From assembly GCF_000014885.1 (NCBI RefSeq), contig NC_011566.1, positions 4,152,501-4,216,500 on the forward strand: a DNA stretch of 64,000 bases. The letters run 5' to 3'. The DNA comes from Shewanella piezotolerans WP3 (lineage in GTDB: Bacteria; Pseudomonadota; Gammaproteobacteria; Enterobacterales; Shewanellaceae). Made by a program: the position numbers and the translations under genes. Below the pieces are notes generated by a model, which searched no databases, was not told the DNA's origin, and worked only from the letters and a program-made list of their open reading frames with translations. Positions 34,154-42,645 of the stretch are shown here, in pieces. Position 1 is the stretch's first letter. Every line of letters begins with the position of its first letter.

Positions 34154-34633
34154 ATGGAAAAAAATGGCTTCACACTGATTGAACTGGTTGTTGTTATTAT
34201 AATTTTAGGTATTTTAGCCGTAACAGCAGCACCTAGGTTTATTGACTTGGGCAGCGATGCTAGAAAGTCAGTCATGCAGTCTCTGCAAGGTAGTTTAAGC
34301 GACGCTGTTAAGATGTCGCATGCAAAAGCACTAATATCAAACAAAATGGATTCCAGTGACAGCTTTATCATTAGTGGAAAACACTATGGCTTACGTTATG
34401 GTTACCCTGACTTTGTGATCTATGGCGATGGCTCTACCAGTGATAAAGCACTCGCAGTAAACAGTTTGATAGAGTTAGATAGCGACGCTGACATTACCTA
34501 TGACGATAGTTACTCACCAGCCGTATTCGAATACTCTTCAGCACCAACACCTGAGCGCTGCCGAGTAAAATACTTTCGAGCAGCAAGCCTAACTTCACCC
34601 GCAGTTATAGAAACAGATTTCAGTGGTTGTTAA
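34154..34633 (+). CDS. Orphan type IV pilin-like protein (MSHA-like)
   Basis: 159 residues. The prepilin signature is clear: a short leader MEKNG, cleavage before F6 in FTLIELVVVIIILGILAVTAAPRF, and Glu at +5 of the mature protein. The globular part has two cysteines near the end (RCRVKYF, DFSGC), which may form the D-loop disulfide. It resembles MSHA-type pilins (QGSLSDAVKMSHAKAL, PRFIDLGSDARKS). No assembly genes are adjacent, so it would depend on a prepilin peptidase and secretion or pilus machinery elsewhere. It lies between two copies of fadD 3' sequence. Confidence 0.88.
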   Translation: MEKNGFTLIELVVVIIILGILAVTAAPRFIDLGSDARKSVMQSLQGSLSDAVKMSHAKALISNKMDSSDSFIISGKHYGLRYGYPDFVIYGDGSTSDKALAVNSLIELDSDADITYDDSYSPAVFEYSSAPTPERCRVKYFRAASLTSPAVIETDFSGC

Positions 34634-34783
34634 GACATCATCAGCGATAGAATCATGTTGACTCATAGCATGTAAAATACCAAGCTGACGTTAGCTAAAA
34701 CTTGTCACTGGCAGCAGCTAGTATGCTGTTATGTCAGTAACAATCTAAGTGGTTCTGAGTTAAGTTTTAAGTTTCACTAGTTA

Positions 34784-34820
34784 ATACGATAAAGGGAGCC
34801 AATGGCTCCCTTTATCGTAT
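34784..34820 (+). terminator. Copy of the fadD terminator hairpin
   Basis: A 17-base perfect stem (ATACGATAAAGGGAGCC with its complement, loop AAT). The core AAAGGGAGCCAA.GGCTCCCTTT and the preceding GAGTTAAGTTTTA (34766-34778) match the fadD 3' region, so this is a second copy. It has no T tract; it may terminate the pilin transcript or the convergent gene. Confidence 0.7.
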
Positions 34821-34899
34821 CATTGCCTTTCTATTTTACAGCTGCTATCTCTTCAAATCAGCCGTACTGCCTACCTTTATTTGTTTTATTTTTAAGTGA

Positions 34900-35556
34900 C
34901 TACAACCCCAGTTCTTTTATCGAGGTTGTGTCATAGAATTGAAACTGAATAGCACAATTATTTTTTATCATTTTACGCCAAACTTCGATGTAGCTTTTTG
35001 CACTTTCGGTATTCCAAAATAATTCTGAAGACTTCAAGTATTCTAGAACTGCATCATTATGACCTTGTTGATATAAAACCCTTATTAAAGTCTTATCAGG
35101 ACCGAAGCTACCTAATACGGGGGACCCATTTGTATTAGTTGAATCGAGTAAATAACCAATTGCTGCTTCTTCATCTCCTTCATTCAATGCTATCCAACCT
35201 CGTGCAATATTAACTAAGTGTGGTATATCACCTGACTTAATATAAAAAGGCATATCCTCCTGAATCAATTCAATTCTATTGATGTTTTTTAATGCGACTT
35301 CTTTAGAGTCAAATCTTGCACTGAGAACAATGTTCGAATTTAAAAAGCGCCTTTTTTCTGATAGTCCCATATTTTCGTATGGACTATCATCTAGTTCATT
35401 CAACGCCTTGTCATAATGTTCTTTATAGGATTTTTCATAGAACGCTAACCTTTTGGCTACGTAAGCTTTGTATTGTGGATCCTCACAGCCAGAGTATTTA
35501 CCTGCAAATGCAGGTAGAGACAGTAAAACTAAAAAAACTATTATAGTGAACTTCAT
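34900..35556 (-). CDS. Secreted protein of unknown function
   Basis: 218 residues starting MKFTIIVFLVLLSLPAFAG, a Sec signal cleaved after AFA. The mature protein is helical and hydrophilic, with weak TPR/Sel1-like features (HLVNIARGWIALNEGDEEAAIGYLLD, VLYQQGHNDAVLEYLKSSELFW). Two cysteines (KYSGCEDP, NNCAIQ). No family recognised. AT-rich codon use suggests accessory origin. Confidence 0.68.
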   Translation of the reverse strand: MKFTIIVFLVLLSLPAFAGKYSGCEDPQYKAYVAKRLAFYEKSYKEHYDKALNELDDSPYENMGLSEKRRFLNSNIVLSARFDSKEVALKNINRIELIQEDMPFYIKSGDIPHLVNIARGWIALNEGDEEAAIGYLLDSTNTNGSPVLGSFGPDKTLIRVLYQQGHNDAVLEYLKSSELFWNTESAKSYIEVWRKMIKNNCAIQFQFYDTTSIKELGL

Positions 35557-36096
35557 TTGATATTAACTTCCATGTCGACAACTAGAGTAAAAATAAAACC
35601 TCTTTATAGTTATGCGCTCTGCTGCCTGCAAAGGCATAAGCTGCTTGTTGAGCAAGCTCAAACCTAGCACTACTAAGTAATTGCAGTAAAGGCTTATTTC
35701 TCATGTTGCAACCAATCCCCCCATAATATCAACCGGAGAAAAAGAGCTCTAAATAATTAGAGTAAACCTTAGATTTGCTTAACCGCCAGGATTTCATCCC
35801 TGAAACCGAAGGCCTCAATCGCATCTATAGATGGGGTGAAAAAGCATGATCATTTAGCATTCTACTTATCCATTGGGAAACACGAAAAATCAACGATAAA
35901 TTCAATCTTACAGTTAAAACCTATTTTCCCCGTTGCAGCTTTCGTTTTTCAGAAACTTCGCAGGAACACTAAGGAATTGCCAAGGGTTGCAAGCACATTG
36001 CCCCTTGGCTCTGCTCTTGATTACGAGAATGGGCTAAGCGCCACTACTTTTACTTTTCAAACAAAGCGGAATAATTGCGTGACTTCACGAGAGAGC
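35557..36096. other. Intergenic region with one possible short minus-strand gene
   Basis: A 40-codon frame at 35582-35704 (minus strand, MRNKPLLQLLSSARFELAQQ...) has a G-rich stretch upstream that could act as a ribosome site, but there is no known relative. A 101-codon plus-strand frame (35836-36141) runs antisense into the lipocalin gene and has no coding character. The rest holds nothing I can assign. Confidence 0.4.
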
Positions 36097-36609
36097 CTAC
36101 GACTGACTAACCCAAATAATCTCATCCATCGCAAACCCTAACTCTTTAGCTTGCTTGATAAACTGCTGTTTAAGCTCCTCACTTACCTCTGGCGTTCTAG
36201 ATAAAAACCACAGGTAATCGCGGTTGTAACTGGTGATAAAAGCGTACTGATAGCCCACTTTATCCAATTCATACACCACATAAGAGCCGTAAAATGGCCC
36301 AAAGAACGATACCTTTAAGTGGCCAATGTTAGTCTCATCAACAAAGAAAGCTTTGCCATCGGCGCTATTCCATGTTTTCTCGTCGGTTTTAAAACCACGA
36401 TTAGTGACCTTAACACCGCCATCTTCACGCATCTCATAATTAGCGGTCACTTGTGTCATACCACGCTCAAAACTATGGTCGAGCCTAGCGATCTCATACC
36501 AAGTGCCGAGGTACTTAGGTAACTCAAAATCATCGACCGGTTGAATACCTTTTGGTAGGCCGGTACAAGCTGACAAAAACAACATCGATAACACTAAGAA
36601 AAACCGCAT
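36097..36609 (-). CDS. blc: Blc-type outer-membrane lipocalin
   Basis: A 170-residue lipocalin-fold lipoprotein. The signal ends in lipobox LSAC (Cys15). Lipocalin motif 1 is KYLGTWYEIARLDHSFERG. The strands continue through VTANYEMREDGGVKVTNRG and FFGPFYGSYVVYELD, with YAFITSYNRDYLWFLSR as the third conserved region. E. coli Blc binds lysophospholipids and is linked to envelope stress. Monocistronic; convergent with nothing obvious. Confidence 0.93.
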   Translation of the reverse strand: MRFFLVLSMLFLSACTGLPKGIQPVDDFELPKYLGTWYEIARLDHSFERGMTQVTANYEMREDGGVKVTNRGFKTDEKTWNSADGKAFFVDETNIGHLKVSFFGPFYGSYVVYELDKVGYQYAFITSYNRDYLWFLSRTPEVSEELKQQFIKQAKELGFAMDEIIWVSQS

Positions 36610-36742
36610 AGATAAGCCCTTAAGAGAATAATAGTCAACGACTATGATTCAATACGTTAACGACTAGAGTATGGTTCACTATGACCGCAAGTTTAATCTT
36701 AATACGTTTAGTATTAACCTGCGACTTGGCTTTCAAAGTAAA

Positions 36743-36768
36743 AAAGGGCGAGATAACTCGCCCTTTAT
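36743..36768 (-). terminator. Terminator of the ABC exporter gene
   Basis: Stem AAAGGGCGAG/CTCGCCCTTT with loop ATAA; the minus strand continues in T. It lies 20 bases after the exporter stop. Confidence 0.88.
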
Positions 36769-36787
36769 AAACCATACAATGACACGG

Positions 36788-38668
36788 TTAACTCGTTGGC
36801 GCGGTAAGGTCTTCAGTTAATAGCTGTAAACTGGCAAATTCTCGATAAAGCTCACTGCTTTGCATTAACTCATTATGGGTGCCACTAGCAACCAACAGGC
36901 CTTTATCCAACACTAAGATCCTATCGGCATTAATGACTGTTGATAGGCGATGGGCAATGATTAACGTTGTTTTGTTTACCATCAAGCTATCAAGCGCTTG
37001 CTTAACCTTTTGCTCACTGATTGCGTCCAGTGCACTGGTCGCTTCATCAAGCAATAAGATTGGCCTATCCGCTAATATCGCTCGCGCAATGGCGATTCGC
37101 TGCTTTTGTCCGCCAGATAAACGCACGCCTCGTTCACCGAGGTAGGTGTGGTAACCATCGCTAAATTCAGTAATAAACTCATCGGCTCTGGCTGCAATGC
37201 AAGCTTGCTTCACCTCAGCCTCAGTTGCATCAAGGCGGCCATAACGTACGTTTTCAAGTACGCTGCTAGCAAAAATCACTGACTCTTGTGGTACTAATGC
37301 ATATTGCTGCCTGAGGGTTTGCGGACACAGCTTGGAGATATCAACGCCGTCTAGCTCAATGCTGCCGCTGTTAAGCACATAAAAGCGCTGCAGTAATTCA
37401 AATAAGGTACTTTTACCTGCCCCGCTAGCACCTACAAGGGCTACCCGCTCTGCAGGGTTAATGTGAATATCAAGCCCACGGATCACATCATCTTCGCCTT
37501 GCTCTTCTATGCCACCTTCACGAATATTACTGTAAGCAAATCGAACCTGTTTTAACGCCAGTTCACCTTTAACCACCTCAGGTAAGGATAATGGCTCTGC
37601 AATAGTGGGAATATCTATCGGCGTTTCAACTAGCTCAATCAACCTTTCAGTAGCGCCAGCAGCTCGTTGTATTTCGCCAATCACCTCACTGATTGTTGCC
37701 ACTGAACCCGCCACCATCACCGCATAGAACATAAAGGCGGATAGCTCGCCCCCGGTGATACTGCCATTCATTACATCATGTGCTCCCACCCAAGTGACTA
37801 ATGCTATAGCTAAAATACTTAAAAACATCACTAGCGAAATAAGGATAGAGCGATACTTGATACGCCCTTTGGCAGCCTCCATAACTGATTCAACACGCTC
37901 ACCAAACAGCGCGCGGTCTCTATCTTCATGAGAATAAGCTTGTACTGTGTGGATCTCATGCAAGGTTTCATCGACATAAGCGCCCAAGTCACCGACTTTG
38001 TCTTGGCTTTTACGAGATAAATCACGCACCTTACGGCCAAAAAAGAAGATTGGCCCCAGCACCATAGGTACCGCCAATAACACCAGTCCAGTCATTTTAA
38101 GGCTGGTGATAGCCATCATGACGATGCCGCCAATCACAGTTACGCTAGCTCTCAGTGCCATAGACAAACTTTGTCCAACCACTGACTGCAGCAATGTTGA
38201 GTCAGCCGTAAAGCGTGAGATCACTTCGCCGGTTCTTAGTTTGGCGTAGAAACCAGGCGATAACTTCAGTAGGTGATCATAAACTTTAAGCCGAATATCG
38301 GCGCTCACTCGCTCGCCTAACCAAGTCATCAGATAGAAGCGGCAAAATATCGCGCTACTGCTTAATGCGGTAATCCCGATAACCAACAAAATGATTTCAT
38401 TAAGACGCGAACTATTGTCTTGCAAAAAACCCTCGTCAACCATCAAACGGACACCTTGCCCGAGTGAAAGCCAGGCTAAAGAGCCGATAAATAGGAAGAT
38501 AATCGCAGCGATGACTCTCCCTCTATAAGGTTTCAAAAAAGCACCAATCCATGGTAAAACAGCGCGGCGACTAACCGAAGATGTGACGCTGGCAGTTTCT
38601 AGCGGCGCCTTATTGGGCGCGGTTGTCTCAGAGGTTCCGCTGGAGACAGAGGATGCTTGTTGGCTCAA
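36788..38668 (-). CDS. ABC exporter (fused permease and ATPase), MsbA/BmrA-like
   Basis: A 626-residue half-transporter that works as a homodimer in the inner membrane. A polar N-terminal tail of about 35 residues precedes six TMs (about 50-340) of the exporter type (SRRAVLPWIGAFLKPYRGR, GEVISRFTADSTLLQSVVG). The ATPase domain has Walker A GASGAGKSTLFELL, Q-loop PQESVIF, signature LSGGQKQRIAIARAIL, Walker B PILLLDEATSALD and the switch His in IAHRLSTV. The substrate is not predictable; lipids or drugs are typical. It lies next to hutZ but on its own transcript, with terminators on both sides. Confidence 0.9.
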   Translation of the reverse strand: MSQQASSVSSGTSETTAPNKAPLETASVTSSVSRRAVLPWIGAFLKPYRGRVIAAIIFLFIGSLAWLSLGQGVRLMVDEGFLQDNSSRLNEIILLVIGITALSSSAIFCRFYLMTWLGERVSADIRLKVYDHLLKLSPGFYAKLRTGEVISRFTADSTLLQSVVGQSLSMALRASVTVIGGIVMMAITSLKMTGLVLLAVPMVLGPIFFFGRKVRDLSRKSQDKVGDLGAYVDETLHEIHTVQAYSHEDRDRALFGERVESVMEAAKGRIKYRSILISLVMFLSILAIALVTWVGAHDVMNGSITGGELSAFMFYAVMVAGSVATISEVIGEIQRAAGATERLIELVETPIDIPTIAEPLSLPEVVKGELALKQVRFAYSNIREGGIEEQGEDDVIRGLDIHINPAERVALVGASGAGKSTLFELLQRFYVLNSGSIELDGVDISKLCPQTLRQQYALVPQESVIFASSVLENVRYGRLDATEAEVKQACIAARADEFITEFSDGYHTYLGERGVRLSGGQKQRIAIARAILADRPILLLDEATSALDAISEQKVKQALDSLMVNKTTLIIAHRLSTVINADRILVLDKGLLVASGTHNELMQSSELYREFASLQLLTEDLTAPTS

Positions 38669-38708
38669 TGCAGTGTCCTAAATTTGAATGTAAACAAGAT
38701 TAGAATAA

Positions 38709-38730
38709 CAAAACCCGCTGAGTAGCGGGT
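38709..38730 (-). terminator. Terminator of hutZ
   Basis: Stem ACCCGCT/AGCGGGT with loop GAGT, followed on the minus strand by TTTTGTTATT; 60 bases after the hutZ stop. Confidence 0.75.
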
Positions 38731-38789
38731 AATGATTGTGTGAAAGAGTGCAAACAGCTTGATTTGATTAAGCTGCTATATGATTGGGA

Positions 38790-39341
38790 TTAAGATATTG
38801 CTGTGTCAGCAAGCTCCGCTTTTGGTGTGCCATGATGACCATCGCGTTTCCAATCGACATCAAGCAGTTCCGCTCCTGATAGGCTAAATGCCTGACCAAA
38901 GCCTTTAACATAGAGCCCTTGATGGGGATTAAGCTTGAACAGGTTGAAATCGGTTAGACTGGCGAGGTTATCAATCATCTCACCAAAGCGGCCAGAGAGT
39001 GCCGCCACCCCTTTTATAAAAGTTTCGCTTTCACGTTCGACCAATTCAGCAGTGGCATCAAAGGTTAAGCGCTTACGGGCGAAAACACTCTTGGATTCAT
39101 TTTCGTCTTCAACCAGCATCACAGACAAGATATTTGAGGCTTTTAGGTTAGTGCCGTGACGAGCAAGCTCACTGACTAAAATGTAAAAGCCATCATCGGC
39201 CAATGCGAATGGTGCATAGCTTGCGTTTGGAATACCACTAGCATCTTGTGTTGCAAGCTGCAGGGTTGAACGAGCACGCTTAAACTCTTCAATCTCTGGC
39301 AGTAGTTTGTCTCTTAATCTTTGCTCTTTTTCAGTCGTCAT
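38790..39341 (-). CDS. hutZ: HutZ/HugZ haem-degrading protein
   Basis: A 183-residue cytoplasmic protein of the FMN-binding split-barrel fold. Vibrio HutZ binds and degrades haem to release iron. The match to Vibrio HutZ is strong: LQLATQDASGIPNASYAPF, SELARHGTNLKAS, VEDENESKSVFARKRLTFDA, and FNLFKLNPHQGLYVKGFGQAF..SG. The conserved His near the C-terminus (DGHHGTPK) is present. It lies downstream of hutX, but a 267-bp MITE-like insertion separates them. Confidence 0.93.
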   Translation of the reverse strand: MTTEKEQRLRDKLLPEIEEFKRARSTLQLATQDASGIPNASYAPFALADDGFYILVSELARHGTNLKASNILSVMLVEDENESKSVFARKRLTFDATAELVERESETFIKGVAALSGRFGEMIDNLASLTDFNLFKLNPHQGLYVKGFGQAFSLSGAELLDVDWKRDGHHGTPKAELADTAIS

Positions 39342-39400
39342 TGCGCTATTCTCTTATTTTAATTTGTAGCCAGTACTTCGGCTTTTCGAGCTGTGGCTAT

Positions 39401-39667
39401 TAGGGGTTGTTGATCTTTCACGGTTGTTTTTGCCGCAGTTTATTGGCTATTTTGACAAGGCGGAGGCTATGCCGTTTAGTTATTCTCCACAAATAGTCTA
39501 CAACACAGTAAAAATAGCCAAGAAACGCGGCCCTTTGGGTTCGATTCAATGCTTCTATTACGGTGTTATGAGCTTTTCACTTAGCCGGCTAAGCTTTATC
39601 GCTCAAGCCTTGTACTAGAAGCATTGAATTCGAACAAAAACTAAGCTCGAAAGTTCAACAGCCCCTA
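39401..39667. mobile_element. MITE-like element between hutX and hutZ
   Basis: Terminal inverted repeats of 19 bases with two mismatches: TAGGGGTTGTTGATCTTTC (39401-39419) and the complement of TAGGGGCTGTTGAACTTTC (39649-39667). Similarity extends inward to a shared GTTTTTG. A second, internal inverted repeat (TTCGATTCAATGCTTCTA near 39540, complement near 39616) means the element can fold into a long hairpin. No transposase. It sits in the gap between two genes that are normally adjacent. Confidence 0.72.
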
Positions 39668-39698
39668 GGTTTGTTCCGCTAAAATATAGTATATAGCG

Positions 39699-40211
39699 TT
39701 AAGCCGTAGCAGCCTGTAGCTCAGCTTTTATTGCCTTAAAGCGAGCGACTTGCTCTGGCAGTAATACTCGTTTTTTGTCGCGACCTAAATACACTTTAAA
39801 TACCACTTCACCAGCTGGACCAAAGAAGTTAATAGAGTGACTTTCTGTGCCGCGAAACGGTTTGCTGATTAAGGCAATAGCACTAATATCATCTAGCTTT
39901 AAATGACCGTGCAGACCATCACCTTTGGTGATGAGGTTGTAATAACCGTGGGCATACTTTCCTTTAGGAAACGACCCCTTAAACTCAAAAATACTTCCTG
40001 AAGCCGACACTATGGTGGTCATATTGCCCCACTCAGGCAGAGACGTTAGCAAGGCATCTTTTTCAGAGACGGGAAGCAACGCCAGTTGCTCGGTAGGCAA
40101 TGCTGACACCACTTCAAACTCTGACACGTTTAATTCTGCTGCAATTTGGCTAGGCATTGCACTTGGGTTATCAATCAAATGCTGACGGATGGTTTCTACT
40201 GTAGCTGACAT
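39699..40211 (-). CDS. hutX: HutX intracellular haem carrier
   Basis: A 170-residue cytoplasmic haem-binding protein that hands haem to HutZ in Vibrio. The ATG at 40211 is chosen because GGAGATATTCC precedes it and MSATVETIRQHL is the family-like start. An N-terminal helical segment (SQIAAELNVSEFEVVSALP) precedes the ChuX/HutX-like domain (MTTIVSASGSIFEFKGSFPKGKYAHGYYNL, GLHGHLKLDDI, INFFGPAGEVVFKVYLGRD). It follows hugA on the same strand, with a strong hairpin between them. Confidence 0.93.
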   Translation of the reverse strand: MSATVETIRQHLIDNPSAMPSQIAAELNVSEFEVVSALPTEQLALLPVSEKDALLTSLPEWGNMTTIVSASGSIFEFKGSFPKGKYAHGYYNLITKGDGLHGHLKLDDISAIALISKPFRGTESHSINFFGPAGEVVFKVYLGRDKKRVLLPEQVARFKAIKAELQAATA

Positions 40212-40239
40212 GGAATATCTCCAATTAGAAAAACAACAA

Positions 40240-40274
40240 AAGGCCAAGTCACCTATCGTTGGTGACTTGGCCTT
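40240..40274 (-). terminator. Hairpin terminator/attenuator between hugA and hutX
   Basis: A 14-base perfect stem AAGGCCAAGTCACC/GGTGACTTGGCCTT with a seven-base loop; the minus strand continues TTTGTTGTTTTT. It begins 15 bases after the hugA stop and ends 29 bases before the hutX ATG. No separate hutX promoter is evident, so hutX-hutZ expression likely depends on read-through. Confidence 0.8.
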
Positions 40275-40288
40275 ATTCGATAGCTTCG

Positions 40289-42340
40289 TTAGAAGCTATA
40301 ACGCGCAGACAATTTAACGTTCCTTCCCTGTTCATACAGGGTTTGCCACGCTTGGCGATATTCCTCATCACCGATGTTTTCAACTGCAAAGTCGACTCTT
40401 AAGCCTTCGAAAGTGCCCATTGCAGGTTCCCATGCAACATAGACATCCCAAAGTTTGTAAGAGTCATACTGATTAGTGTAATCCTGTGGTAACTGGTCTT
40501 GCTCTGCGACGTAAGTGAAACGAGTACCAAACTTCATATCACCTTCCATAATGGCTTGTGACAGATCGATGCCCAACTTTTTAGCTGGTATGTTAGTCAG
40601 GTAGTCGCCTTCGGTTTTGTCTTTACCCTCTGTTTGACCATAATTCAAGCTCAATCGAGTTTGCTCATAACGGTAGCGAGTGCTGAATTCAAAACCTGTG
40701 AGCTTGGCTTCATCAACGTTATTCCAAGAGGTGGTTTGTTCAAAACCTGGGATCCCCATCAGCGGATCAGATACTGATTGCTCGATAAAATCATCAACAT
40801 CATTTCTAAATACGCTTAGCGTCATTGCTAATTCGTCGTCACCGGCGAGTTCGCTAAAGCGAAGATCTGCTTTTATCTCCTTGTTTTGTGCCTTTTCAGC
40901 TTGTAAATCAGGGTTGATTTCAAACGTATTACAAAGCCCACCAGGCAAGAAGCCGGGGATCGGTGGGATGCAGTAATGAGTACCAGTTGAATACATCTCT
41001 TCAATACTTGGTGCGCGGAACGCTTGATCAAATCGAGCACTCAGCGTTAACCAATCAGTTGCCGTCCATACCAAACCTAAAGAGGGTGAAAATGCACTAT
41101 CATCTGATTCTTGGTTTAAGTTATTACTGGTGTTTTTAAATGCGTCATAACGCACGGCAGCATCAAGTTTCCAGTTATCAGATAGGCTAATATCAGCACG
41201 GGTGAATGCTCCCCAAACTGCAGTTTCACCGTCAATATCATCCGGCCTTTGCCCAGCTTGACCACTGTCATCACGCACTGTTTTAATCGTATCTTGGTAT
41301 CCATCTACACCGTATGTCAGTATGGTGTTAGCAAACTTAGAACTGTTATTAATGCTAAAGCCTAGAGTGTTATATTCAGTGCTATCCACTTGATTTTTAG
41401 TGACGCGGTCTTCATCGTAATCAGTGCCATTCCAATACAGTGTGGCATTAAGATCGAGCAACGGATTCATTTCTGGATTGAAGCTGTAATCTAAGGTGAC
41501 GTTTTGATCGTTTGTTTTACGCTTCACCAGTGGTACAGAACTGCCAACTTCAGTGCTAGGATTACTCGGAACTAATTCATCGATTTTTGAAAATCTTGCA
41601 GAAAGCTGTAAGCGCTGCTCATCTGTCGGCTGCCAACCAAATTTGGCTAAGCCACTAGTGCCTTCAGAAGCACTATTTTCAAGAGTTTTGTCGTTACCCA
41701 CTTTAATATTATTACTGTCGTAATAACTACCATTTATCAGCCAATCTACCGTGCCTGTGTTCGCGGTTTCAGATAATCCGTAGATTGCACCACTGGTTTT
41801 AATGCGATCGCCATTGCTTTCGAAACCTTGCTTTAAATAACCGCCGAACGTGTCTTCATCTTCAAGAAAATCACTCGCAGACTTGGTGTTTTGGGCAACT
41901 ACGCCACCAATAGCACCACTGCCCCAAAGACTACTTGCTGGGCCACGTAGAACTTCAACAGAGCTCAAAAGTTCAGGATCTATAAAATAGGTCCCGCGGT
42001 GACCAGAATTAGTATTTTGACGCGCACCATCAATCGTTTGCAGAACGCGTTGACCACCTAAACCACGAATTTCAACCCCTTGTGATGAAGCTCTAGGGCC
42101 GTTTGATACGTTCACGTTAGCTTCGTTTTTAAGCGCTTGTGCAACAGACGCTGGCTGGAATTCTTGTAACTGCTCTTCATTCACAACAGCAACACTGCGG
42201 CTGGTTTCAGACACCTTTTCTGCAACGCGAGTCGCAGAAACAACGACTTCATCGAATTCGGTGACTTTTTGGGTATCTTGTGCGTATACGCTGGAGCTAA
42301 AAGCCATTGCCATCGCAATTACGAGCGGCTTCTTGGTCAT
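40289..42340 (-). CDS. hugA: HugA, TonB-dependent haem receptor
   Basis: A 683-residue outer-membrane receptor that imports haem. Signal peptide cleaved after VYA (about residue 20). The TonB box is DEVVVSATR (29-37). The plug has SVAQALKNEANVNVSNG, VEIRGLGGQRVLQTIDGAR and SVEVLRGPASSLWGSGAIGGVV. The barrel contains the FRAPSIEEMYSTGTHY segment equivalent to the FRAP/NPNL region of haem receptors and ends in a Phe (LSARYSF). It heads the hugA-hutX-hutZ strand and shares a Fur-box promoter with tonB. Confidence 0.93.
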   Translation of the reverse strand: MTKKPLVIAMAMAFSSSVYAQDTQKVTEFDEVVVSATRVAEKVSETSRSVAVVNEEQLQEFQPASVAQALKNEANVNVSNGPRASSQGVEIRGLGGQRVLQTIDGARQNTNSGHRGTYFIDPELLSSVEVLRGPASSLWGSGAIGGVVAQNTKSASDFLEDEDTFGGYLKQGFESNGDRIKTSGAIYGLSETANTGTVDWLINGSYYDSNNIKVGNDKTLENSASEGTSGLAKFGWQPTDEQRLQLSARFSKIDELVPSNPSTEVGSSVPLVKRKTNDQNVTLDYSFNPEMNPLLDLNATLYWNGTDYDEDRVTKNQVDSTEYNTLGFSINNSSKFANTILTYGVDGYQDTIKTVRDDSGQAGQRPDDIDGETAVWGAFTRADISLSDNWKLDAAVRYDAFKNTSNNLNQESDDSAFSPSLGLVWTATDWLTLSARFDQAFRAPSIEEMYSTGTHYCIPPIPGFLPGGLCNTFEINPDLQAEKAQNKEIKADLRFSELAGDDELAMTLSVFRNDVDDFIEQSVSDPLMGIPGFEQTTSWNNVDEAKLTGFEFSTRYRYEQTRLSLNYGQTEGKDKTEGDYLTNIPAKKLGIDLSQAIMEGDMKFGTRFTYVAEQDQLPQDYTNQYDSYKLWDVYVAWEPAMGTFEGLRVDFAVENIGDEEYRQAWQTLYEQGRNVKLSARYSF

Positions 42341-42462
42341 GTTTCAATCCTCAAGGTAAGTTTATGGGGCAGCGACAACAACTCATTTAGTCCTTTAATT
42401 GCGCAGAATCGGACACCCGTTCTATTATTTTTGGCACTTTACCTGAGAACAAAATACAGATC

Positions 42463-42483
42463 AAATGAAAATCATTATCATTT
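42463..42483. promoter_or_regulatory. Fur box in the hugA/tonB divergent spacer
   Basis: AAATGAAAATCATTATCATTT is a near-palindrome and matches the Fur 19-mer (GATAATGATAATCATTATC) at most positions. It is 123 bases before hugA and 163 before tonB. Iron-loaded Fur would repress both directions. Confidence 0.85.
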
Positions 42484-42645
42484 GCGATCTTATTAAGATT
42501 CGTATACCTTATTGTCATTAACTAAAACTATTGAACATAACCTTCTGTAAAATATGTAAATTGTAAGTTTTGTAAAGCTTATCTAAGCATATGTATTTTA
42601 TAAGGTGTATTGCTGTAGCACTGATTTTAACGAAGACAATCGCTC

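Noticed and set aside
35836..36141. 101-codon plus-strand open frame overlapping the lipocalin gene
   Set aside because: It runs antisense into a clear gene, lacks a ribosome site, and its translation has no domain or coding character.
39424..39618. 64-codon plus-strand frame in the spacer between hutX and hutZ
   Set aside because: It lies wholly inside an inverted-repeat element and arises from that sequence.
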